54,670 bases of DNA from Verrucomicrobiales bacterium (lineage in GTDB: Bacteria; Verrucomicrobiota; Verrucomicrobiia; Limisphaerales; CAIMTB01). The stretch is from positions 1 to 54,670 of the forward strand of contig JAEUHG010000261.1 in assembly GCA_016795425.1 (NCBI GenBank), read 5' to 3'. Both the position numbers and the translations under genes were made by a program. The notes under the pieces are model-generated. The model ran no database searches. It was given only the letters and a program-made list of their open reading frames with translations, and was not told where the DNA came from. Position 1 is the stretch's first letter. Every line of letters starts with the position of its first letter. This document shows, in pieces, positions 1 to 6,687 of the stretch.

Positions 1-57
1 GGCGCCTGGGATTCCAGTGAAGCGGCCGCGGAAACTTTCCCGGGCAACCGGGTTTGA
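1..57 (+). CDS. C-terminal tail of an upstream gene (partial)
   Basis: The frame from base 1 is open for 18 codons and stops at TGA 55-57, 12 bases before the ATG of the next gene. The tail is too short to identify. Because the next gene looks like an anti-sigma protein, an ECF sigma factor is the natural guess, but that is inference from position only. The stop codon overlaps the ribosome binding site of the next gene, which suggests one operon. Confidence 0.5.
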   Translation, partial: GAWDSSEAAAETFPGNRV

Positions 58-64
58 AGGAGAT
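56..64 (+). promoter_or_regulatory. Ribosome binding site of the anti-sigma-like gene
   Basis: GAAGGAGAT is a strong Shine-Dalgarno sequence. AAGGAG (57-62) lies 7 bases before ATG 70 and 4 before GTG 67, so ATG 70 is the preferred start. Confidence 0.7.
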
Positions 65-69
65 ACGTG

Positions 70-567
70 ATGACTTCGGAATCTGTTCAAAAACTGCGGG
101 ATGAGCTCCTGCGACGTCCGCCGAGTCCCGAGGAGGAGCGCGCGTTGGTCGAGTATCTGCGCCTCCATCCCGAAGAGACCGAGGCGTGGCGAACGGACGC
201 AGCGCTCGGACGTTGTTTGCGCCGGTTGACCGACGTGCCGGTGCCTTCTCACTTCACCGCACAAGTGCTTGCCGCCGTGCGTCGGGATGAGGCGGCAAGC
301 CAAAGGGTCGCGACCAAGCCCTGGTCGGCCTGGTGGATCTGGCTTCGACCCAAGCTGTCCACCGCGATGGCTCTGATGCTGGCCGTCGCGTCGCTAGCGG
401 CGTGGCAGGCGGACCGGGTCCGTCGACAGGCCGAAGACGCACGGAATCTCGCCACCCTCAAGGCGGTGGCGGATCTCTCTCCCCGAACTCTGCAAGACTT
501 CGAAGCGATCCAACGCTTTGGCGACGGAGCGCCGGTGGACTTCGATCTGCTTGCCGCACTGCAATGA
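70..567 (+). CDS. Single-pass membrane protein, anti-sigma-factor-like
   Basis: A 165-residue protein with an acidic/basic helical N-terminal half of about 95 residues, one hydrophobic segment (about 96-113, rich in Leu and Ala) and a short C-terminal tail of about 50 residues. No cleavable signal peptide is seen, so the N-terminal half should be cytoplasmic. This is the usual layout of an anti-sigma factor, but the HxxxCxxC zinc motif of ZAS-type anti-sigma factors is absent. The start is ATG 70, from its ribosome binding site. The end overlaps the next gene by ATGA (564-567), implying translational coupling. The function rests on topology and position, not on a recognised domain. Confidence 0.6.
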   Translation: MTSESVQKLRDELLRRPPSPEEERALVEYLRLHPEETEAWRTDAALGRCLRRLTDVPVPSHFTAQVLAAVRRDEAASQRVATKPWSAWWIWLRPKLSTAMALMLAVASLAAWQADRVRRQAEDARNLATLKAVADLSPRTLQDFEAIQRFGDGAPVDFDLLAALQ

Positions 568-1514
568 AGACGAATTTCGGCGTGGTTCTGGGGTTGGGTC
601 TGCTGCTGGCGATGCCGGTGGCCGGGTGGGCGGCGGCGACACCGCCGCTCCCGCCGCTGCCGGCGTCGCCAGTGAGCACCTTCCGCCAGCTGCTGGGCAT
701 GAGTGTCGAGGATCGGGAGCGGGCCCTGGCCCACCGAGCGGAGCCGCAGCGGGGGATCCTCCGAGCCCGTCTGGTGGAATACGCGGCAATGTCGGAGGCC
801 CAGCGCGAGGAACGGTTGCGGGCCACGGATCTGTATTGGCATTTCCAACAACTGCTGCGCCGCACCGGCGCCGAGCGCACCGCGCTGCTTTCCTCCGCGC
901 CTGAGGTGCTGCGTCCCATCCTGGCGGAGCGTCTCGCCATCTGGGACCGCATGCCATCCGCCGACCGTGAGGCCTTGTTGCAGCAGGAGCGCGTGGTCCG
1001 ATATTTCGCGCGGGTGCGTGCCACCGAGCCGCAGCCGCCGCCGCTTCCGGGAACCAGTATGGTCGCCGCACCGGCGATGCCATTCCGCACGCAGAACCAA
1101 CTCGCCAAAGTCCAGGAATTGTCGCCGGAAGCCCGCCGGCGAGTTGAATCCCAGTGGCGGGAGTTCGTGGAAGCACCGACGCCGTTAGTGGAGCGGAGGC
1201 TGAAGTCCATGAGCGAACAAGACCGTAAAGACATGGAGCAGGTGCTTATCCGATTCCGGCAATTGTCTGGTCCGCAGCGTCAGGCCTGCATCGATTCGTT
1301 CGCGCGATTTGCCGAAATGAAACCGGTCGACCGTGCCGATTTTCTGCGGAGGGCGGAGCGCTGGGAGGCCCTGAGTTCCGAGGAACGGGCGCAATGGCGG
1401 AGCCTGGTCACCAAGCTGCCACCGCTGCCGCCGGCTCGGATCGGGATTACACCACCGCCCTTCCCCCCGCTGTCGGAGAAGGCGCGGTTGCTGAGTGAGC
1501 GCTCGTCGCAGTGA
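564..1514 (+). CDS. Exported DUF3106-like helical protein
   Basis: A 316-residue protein starting at ATG 564 inside the stop codon of the preceding gene. It has a clear signal peptide (residues 1-24, hydrophobic core then AGWAA) and a proline-rich linker. The rest is repeated short amphipathic helices with the pattern LSxxxRxxxxxxxxxF, for example around SVEDRERALA, MSEAQREERL, MSEQDRKDME and LSSEERAQW. This pattern is characteristic of DUF3106 proteins, which often sit beside sigma/anti-sigma pairs. It ends in a Pro-rich stretch. It is probably periplasmic; no enzymatic motif is visible. The ATGA overlap ties it to the anti-sigma-like protein, so it may act as a periplasmic partner, which is inference. 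Confidence 0.65.
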   Translation: MKTNFGVVLGLGLLLAMPVAGWAAATPPLPPLPASPVSTFRQLLGMSVEDRERALAHRAEPQRGILRARLVEYAAMSEAQREERLRATDLYWHFQQLLRRTGAERTALLSSAPEVLRPILAERLAIWDRMPSADREALLQQERVVRYFARVRATEPQPPPLPGTSMVAAPAMPFRTQNQLAKVQELSPEARRRVESQWREFVEAPTPLVERRLKSMSEQDRKDMEQVLIRFRQLSGPQRQACIDSFARFAEMKPVDRADFLRRAERWEALSSEERAQWRSLVTKLPPLPPARIGITPPPFPPLSEKARLLSERSSQ

Positions 1515-1563
1515 GATTTCCGCGTGCCGAAGGGCGGGGCCATGGTATGGGTAGGCGGTGCCG

Positions 1564-2973
1564 ATGATGCGTCTTAGGCAGTGGGCGGCCGGAATCCTCC
1601 TGGCCTTGGCGATCCCTGGTTCGGGGATCGGGTGGGGGCATGCTGCGGACCTGCCAGGAACTCTTCGCTGGCATCGTGTGGAACGCCGCGTGGATGCTGA
1701 CATCAACGGGTGGCCCCTGGCCTATGCCCTGGAGCGCATCGCCGCGGTTTCGGGTTACGAGGTTTTTGTCGAGCCGGAGCTGGAAAGCCGCGTGGCTGCG
1801 CGATTCCAGAATCGGCCGGAACGCGAGGCGCTCGCGAGCCTGCTTTCCGACGTGAACTTCGCCGTGGTGCCGGGCGCGAGCCGTCCCTCCCGACTCCTGG
1901 TGTTTCGATCCTCCACCTCGGAAGCCACGCAAGCGGTCAAGGCGCGACAGGCCGAGGCGGACGAAGCAACCGGCACGAATGTGCTGGGTCGGGAGTTGAT
2001 TGTGCGGCTGAAACCCGGGTCGAAGATGAGCATCCAGGAGCTCGCCAAAAAGCTGGGAGCGCGGGTAGCCGGATCGATTGATTCGCTGGGTGCGCATCGG
2101 TTGATTTTCGACGACGAGGCCAGTGCGACGGCGGCCCGGACTTCGCTCGCTTCCGAGGAGGAGGTGGCTGCCGTTGAATCCAATTACTCACTGCGCAATC
2201 CGAGTCGCATCGATCCCCTGCCAGGCGGGTCTGCGGCGCCGCTCGGCATCCGCGCCCGACCGGTCAGCGACGGATCGTCGGTGATCGTCGCGTTGCTCGA
2301 CACCGGATTGCCGTCATCCGGGTTGCCGCATTCGGATTTCCTTCTTCCCTCGGTGAACATTGGAGGTGCGGGGACGGAGGCGGGGCTCACCCATGGATCG
2401 GCGATGTTCGAGACCATTCTGCAGGGGCTGTCGCTCAGCCAGCGCGGCGACAGCGGACAACCGGTCCGTGTGTTGCCAGTCGATATCTATGGAGGGCGCT
2501 CCGAGACCTCGACGTTTGAACTGGCTCAAGGCATCGCGGCGGCCCTCGAGCGGGGTGCCGATGTTCTCAACCTCAGCCTGAGCGGACCCAGTCCGAGTCC
2601 GGTGGTGCATGATGTGCTCAAGCAGGCGAATGCCGCGGGTGTGGTGGCCTTTGGGGCGCCCGGGAATGAGCCCACGACGTCGGCGACCTATCCTGCCGCC
2701 TATCCGGAAGTTGTGGCGGTCACCGCCAGCGAGCGCTCTGGGCAGTTGGCCAGCTACGCCAACCGCGGCTCTTTTGTCGATTTAATCGCGCCCGGGACGA
2801 GTGTGGTGCCGTACGCCGGTGAAACCTGGGTGGTCAATGGGACTTCGGTATCGACCGCCTATGCCGCGGGAGTGGCGGCGGGGTTGCTCGCGGACTCGGG
2901 TCGGACCTCGGCGGAAGTATTGGTTCAGATGCGCGAGCGCCTGGCCTTCAAGCCGGAACCTCCGAAACCCTGA
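1564..2973 (+). CDS. Secreted subtilisin-like serine protease with STN-like N-terminal domain
   Basis: A 469-residue S8-family protease. After a signal peptide (about 1-26) comes an STN/secretin-like domain (about 32-113: DINGWPLAYALERIAAVSGY then FVEPELESRVAARF). A propeptide-like region follows (about 143-215, ELIVRLKPG...), then the catalytic domain with Asp246 in ALLDTG, His277 in THGSAM, oxyanion Asn368 in APGNEP and Ser428 in NGTSVSTAYAAG. All catalytic residues are present, so it should be active. The start could also be GTG 1558 or ATG 1567; no strong ribosome binding site decides. It follows the DUF3106 gene by about 49 bases and abuts the next gene. The STN-protease arrangement is uncommon as far as I know. 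Confidence 0.85.
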   Translation: MMRLRQWAAGILLALAIPGSGIGWGHAADLPGTLRWHRVERRVDADINGWPLAYALERIAAVSGYEVFVEPELESRVAARFQNRPEREALASLLSDVNFAVVPGASRPSRLLVFRSSTSEATQAVKARQAEADEATGTNVLGRELIVRLKPGSKMSIQELAKKLGARVAGSIDSLGAHRLIFDDEASATAARTSLASEEEVAAVESNYSLRNPSRIDPLPGGSAAPLGIRARPVSDGSSVIVALLDTGLPSSGLPHSDFLLPSVNIGGAGTEAGLTHGSAMFETILQGLSLSQRGDSGQPVRVLPVDIYGGRSETSTFELAQGIAAALERGADVLNLSLSGPSPSPVVHDVLKQANAAGVVAFGAPGNEPTTSATYPAAYPEVVAVTASERSGQLASYANRGSFVDLIAPGTSVVPYAGETWVVNGTSVSTAYAAGVAAGLLADSGRTSAEVLVQMRERLAFKPEPPKP

Positions 2974-3345
2974 ATGGCATTGGAATCCAAGCCTTCGCGC
3001 CCTGCGCGGCTCGTTCAGAATCTGCAGCCGCCGTATTACGCGGTGATTTTCACGTCACAGAGATCCCCTGGGGACCATGGGTATGGCGCCATGGCGGATC
3101 GAATGGTGGCTCTGGCCGCGCAGCAACCTGGATTTCTTGGCGTGGAATCGGTGCGGGACGCCGAGGGGGTGGGGATTACGGTTTCTTATTGGGAGAGCGA
3201 AGCGGCGATCCGGGATTGGCGGCGGAACGCGGAACACCTCGAGGCTCAGCGACGCGGACGCGACGAGTGGTACGCCGCGTTTCAGTTGCGCGTGTGTCGC
3301 GTCGAGCGCGAGTACGGCAAGGAGCCGCCCATCATTCCTTCGTGA
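2974..3345 (+). CDS. Antibiotic-biosynthesis-monooxygenase (ABM) family protein
   Basis: A 123-residue protein beginning at the ATG directly after the protease TGA (2971-2973), so the two are almost certainly co-transcribed. The sequence has the ABM ferredoxin-like pattern: YYAVIFTSQR, a helix with MADRMVALAAQQPGFLGVES, VSYWESEAAIRDWRRNAEH and a final VCRVEREY strand. Such dimeric proteins often act as small monooxygenases or heme/quinone-handling enzymes, but many have no assigned substrate. No signal peptide, hence cytosolic. Specific function unknown. Confidence 0.75.
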   Translation: MALESKPSRPARLVQNLQPPYYAVIFTSQRSPGDHGYGAMADRMVALAAQQPGFLGVESVRDAEGVGITVSYWESEAAIRDWRRNAEHLEAQRRGRDEWYAAFQLRVCRVEREYGKEPPIIPS

Positions 3346-3390
3346 TTTGCCGTCGCCTCTTTTGCGCGACGCCGTAGGGTTGTCCCATCC

Positions 3391-4644
3391 ATGACAACCC
3401 CGTCCTCTGTCCGAGCCAGGAATCGAATTGATCGCGGGTGCGGACTGCCATTGTCCCGAGAGGGACGGCGTGGCGCGTCCTTCGTGCGTGCCTGTCTCGT
3501 CGCATCGATACTGGGAGCCCACCTCCTGATGCCGGTTGGCGCCGCGCCGGCGGCGGACGATGGATTTGTGTCCCTGTTCAATGGCCGGGATCTGACCGGG
3601 TGGGTGAACGCGAACTGCGCGCCGGAGACCTGGTCCGTGAAGGACGGTGTGATCGCATGCACGGGCAAGCCGACGGGGGCGCTGCGGACCGATCGCCAAT
3701 ACGAGAACTTCATTCTCGAGGTGGAATGGCGTCACCTTTCCAGCGGCGGGAATTCGGGGGTTTTCATTTGGGGCACCCCCATCGCCGCGCCCGGAGTTCC
3801 TTTCCTTCGCGGCATCGAGGTGCAGGTCCTCGACCATGGATTTAATATCAAGGGCAAGAACGAGTGGTACACCACCCATGGCGATGTGTTTCCGATTCAT
3901 GGTGCCACCATGAAGCCGTTCGGAAGGCACAACGGACAGCGAAGTTTCCCGTCGGAGGAACGCAGCCGCCCGTCTCCGGAGTGGAATCACTACCGCATCG
4001 TCGCCACCAACGGCGTCCTGCGTCTGTCGGTCAATGGCAAGGAAGTTTCCGGGGGCGAGGACTGCAACTATCGCAAGGGCTATCTCGCGCTCGAATCCGA
4101 GGGGGCTCCGGTGGAGTTTCGCAATATCCGCATCAAGGAACTGCCAGCCGGCTCGCCGGCGAGCGACCTGGTTGCGCCTCTGGATCAGAAATGGAGGGCG
4201 ATGTTCACGGGACTCGATCTGCGCGGTTGGGTGGTGTCGGGTGCGGCGGCGTCGCGATGGCAGGTCGCGGGCGAACGCCTGCGGTTGGCACCGGGCGTTG
4301 GCGATCCTGCTGCTGTCCTGTGGTCGGAACGTTCCTTTGCGAATATCGAGTTCGTCATCGACTATCGCGCCGCCAAACCGGCCGAAGGATCGGCGGTGGT
4401 CCTGCCCAGGATTCAATTGCGGGGTACAAAGACGGCCGCCGGGTCCGTGGTTCTGAGCGGGGCCGAACCTGAGAAATACCATCGGTTCACCATCCGCCAT
4501 TCGGGCAACGAAGTGGTGGTCACACGCGACGGCAAGGAGGTTCATCGCGACGCCCGGTTCGAAGGTCCCGCCGCCGGTCCCGTCGGATTGGTGGATGTGG
4601 GTGGACCCGGCGAATTCATGAATCTCTACGTGCGGGAGTTGTGA
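3391..4644 (+). CDS. Secreted two-domain DUF1080 (3-keto-disaccharide hydrolase-like) protein
   Basis: A 417-residue protein with a long basic N-terminus and a hydrophobic export segment (about 31-53). The first DUF1080 domain starts at FVSLFNGRDLTGW (about residue 59) and contains GGNSGVFIWG and a WNHYRIVATNG strand. A second, shorter domain starts at WRAMFTGLDLRGW (about 268). The concanavalin-like DUF1080 fold is associated with 3-keto-disaccharide hydrolysis and polysaccharide use. An alternative start is GTG 3484, which would give a cleaner signal peptide but lacks a well-placed ribosome binding site. The stop overlaps an in-frame GTG of the next gene, so the two probably form an operon. 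Confidence 0.8.
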   Translation: MTTPSSVRARNRIDRGCGLPLSREGRRGASFVRACLVASILGAHLLMPVGAAPAADDGFVSLFNGRDLTGWVNANCAPETWSVKDGVIACTGKPTGALRTDRQYENFILEVEWRHLSSGGNSGVFIWGTPIAAPGVPFLRGIEVQVLDHGFNIKGKNEWYTTHGDVFPIHGATMKPFGRHNGQRSFPSEERSRPSPEWNHYRIVATNGVLRLSVNGKEVSGGEDCNYRKGYLALESEGAPVEFRNIRIKELPAGSPASDLVAPLDQKWRAMFTGLDLRGWVVSGAAASRWQVAGERLRLAPGVGDPAAVLWSERSFANIEFVIDYRAAKPAEGSAVVLPRIQLRGTKTAAGSVVLSGAEPEKYHRFTIRHSGNEVVVTRDGKEVHRDARFEGPAAGPVGLVDVGGPGEFMNLYVREL

Positions 4645-4656
4645 GCACTCGGTCCC

Positions 4657-4663
4657 GAGGAGG
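4657..4663 (+). promoter_or_regulatory. Ribosome binding site selecting ATG 4668
   Basis: GAGGAGG, 4 bases before ATG 4668. It decides against the GTG at 4641 that overlaps the upstream stop codon. Confidence 0.65.
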
Positions 4664-4667
4664 AATC

Positions 4668-6683
4668 ATGCGCGCAACGGGCTATTGGACGATGATCGTC
4701 TTGGCTGGGTCATTCAGCATCGGTGTTCCGGCTCAGGACACCGCGGTCGTGGCGCGACACGCCGCGGCAACCAACCAGGTGAAACGCCTGGCGGCGGAGA
4801 TGACCGCGCGCTGTTTGGATGACGTGAAATCCGCCGCGGACTGGACCCGGCAGAAGCCGATGCTGCGCCGGCAATTGGCCTACATGCTGGGCCTTGATCC
4901 GCTGCCGGCTCGAACCCCGCTGCGCGCGGAGATTACTGGTGCTTTGGATCGACCTGGTTTCCGCGTTGAAAAGGTCGTGTTCCAGAGTCGACCGGGCCTC
5001 TATGTGACCGGGAACTTCTATGTTCCTAAGGACACCCCGCTTCCCGCGCCGACGATTCTCTACCTGTGCGGTCACAGTGCGCACGTTCATGGATCCAAGA
5101 CCCAATACCAGGACCGCACGGTATGGTATGCGAGCCATGGCTACTGCGTCCTGTCCCTGGATACGCTGGAATTTGGCGAGGTGCCCGGGATGCACCATGG
5201 CACCCATAATCTGGGAATGTGGCATTGGCTATCCCTCGGCTACACCCCCGCGGGCACCGAGGTCTGGAGCGCCATGCGCGCGCTCGATTGGCTGAGCACT
5301 CGACGCGAGGCCGATGCGTCGCGCATCGGCGTCACCGGTATCTCCGGCGGCGGCGCCATGACTTGGTATCTGGCCGCCCTCGATGAGCGCGTCGCCGTCG
5401 CCGCGCCCTCTTGCTCCACCTTTACCTTCGGCTCCCAGGCCGAGCATTGGCTGGCTCGCGGACAGTGCGACTGCATTTACTACCACAACGCCATGGGCTG
5501 GGATTTTCCGGTCGTCGCCGGCCTGATTGCGCCGCGACCGTTGCTGATCACCAGTGGCCAGAAGGATGCCATTTTTCCGCCGGACGGTTATCACGAAGTC
5601 TATCGGCGCGGAAAGCGGATCTACGATTTCATGGCGGCAGGCGACTCGGATCGGATTCGCGAAGTCGACGCCGACGTCGGTCATAGTGATCCGCCGCAAT
5701 TTTTGAAGGCGTCGCGCGAATGGATGAATCGTTGGTTGAAGGGGGATTTGGCGCCGCTGCCCGAGTCGGGACCGGACTTGCCGATGGAGGCGCCGGAAGA
5801 TTTGGCGTGCCTGACCGAGCTTCCCAGGGACGCGTCCAATTTTCGTGTTCAGGACGAACTCACTTCGCCGGTAAGACTTCGAGAGCCGCGGTCGCTGCGC
5901 GAGTGGCATCAGCGACGCGCCCAGGTGGTTTCCGGACTCAAGGAAAGGGTCTTCGGTTGGTTTCCGACCGGACGCGACGCGGTGCCGTCGCGCCTTTCCA
6001 ATCCCAACGTGGGCTGGGGCACGCGCTATGCCGCTTGCAAGGACCTGGCCATCGAGTCCGAGCCCGGCGTGTGGATACAGGGCCGTTTGTTTTCTCCGAC
6101 CGGAGAGCGAGGTGTGGTGCCGCTGGTGATCTACATCAAGGAACCCGGGGAACGCTTTTATTCATCGGATCTCGATGAGCTCCTTCCGTTTCTCGGGAGG
6201 TGTCATCTGTTGGAGATTCGGCCGCGCTTGTCCGAGAAAACGATGAGCTTTGGGGAGTTCAGCGATCTCGAACGAACGGCGGTTTGGGTGGGACGCACGG
6301 TGGCCGCCATGCAGGTTTGGGACATCCTGCGCTCCATCGATTGGGCGCAACGCCAGTTCGCCGGATCGTCGGATCGGCTGATCCTTTACGGAAAGAATGA
6401 GTTCGCCGCCCTGGCTCTTTACGCCGCCCTGTTGGACAACCGGGTATCGGAGGTCATTCTCAACCAGCCACCTTCATCGCACTGGCGTGGTCCCGCGCTT
6501 CTGAACGTTCTCCGTGTCACCGATCTCCCGGAAGTCGCCGCCTGCATCGCGCCAAGGCGATTGAGTTTTGTGGGAGCCGTGCCTCCCGGCTTCGAGCTGA
6601 CGAAGACGGTGTATGCCAAGGCCAAAGCCTCCACCGCTCTGAGACTCGTGGGCAGCGCGCCGGAAGCCGTGTTTGGAGATTGA
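4668..6683 (+). CDS. Secreted tandem alpha/beta hydrolase (acetyl-xylan-esterase-like)
   Basis: A 671-residue protein with a signal peptide (about 1-22). The N-terminal hydrolase domain carries Ser226 in GISGGGA, Asp300 in GQKDAIFP and His339 in VGHSDPP, in the order and spacing expected of an esterase of the acetyl xylan esterase / dienelactone hydrolase type. The C-terminal half (about 395-671) looks like a second alpha/beta hydrolase, but its nucleophile elbow reads YGKNEF, with Asn577 where Ser is expected, so it is probably non-catalytic. It follows the DUF1080 gene directly, consistent with deacylation of plant or algal polysaccharide. Substrate is inferred from context only. Confidence 0.75.
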   Translation: MRATGYWTMIVLAGSFSIGVPAQDTAVVARHAAATNQVKRLAAEMTARCLDDVKSAADWTRQKPMLRRQLAYMLGLDPLPARTPLRAEITGALDRPGFRVEKVVFQSRPGLYVTGNFYVPKDTPLPAPTILYLCGHSAHVHGSKTQYQDRTVWYASHGYCVLSLDTLEFGEVPGMHHGTHNLGMWHWLSLGYTPAGTEVWSAMRALDWLSTRREADASRIGVTGISGGGAMTWYLAALDERVAVAAPSCSTFTFGSQAEHWLARGQCDCIYYHNAMGWDFPVVAGLIAPRPLLITSGQKDAIFPPDGYHEVYRRGKRIYDFMAAGDSDRIREVDADVGHSDPPQFLKASREWMNRWLKGDLAPLPESGPDLPMEAPEDLACLTELPRDASNFRVQDELTSPVRLREPRSLREWHQRRAQVVSGLKERVFGWFPTGRDAVPSRLSNPNVGWGTRYAACKDLAIESEPGVWIQGRLFSPTGERGVVPLVIYIKEPGERFYSSDLDELLPFLGRCHLLEIRPRLSEKTMSFGEFSDLERTAVWVGRTVAAMQVWDILRSIDWAQRQFAGSSDRLILYGKNEFAALALYAALLDNRVSEVILNQPPSSHWRGPALLNVLRVTDLPEVAACIAPRRLSFVGAVPPGFELTKTVYAKAKASTALRLVGSAPEAVFGD

Positions 6684-6687
6684 CGTC

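Noticed and set aside
3055..4545. 496-codon frame on - opposite the DUF1080 gene
   Set aside because: It is antisense to a clear protein family member.
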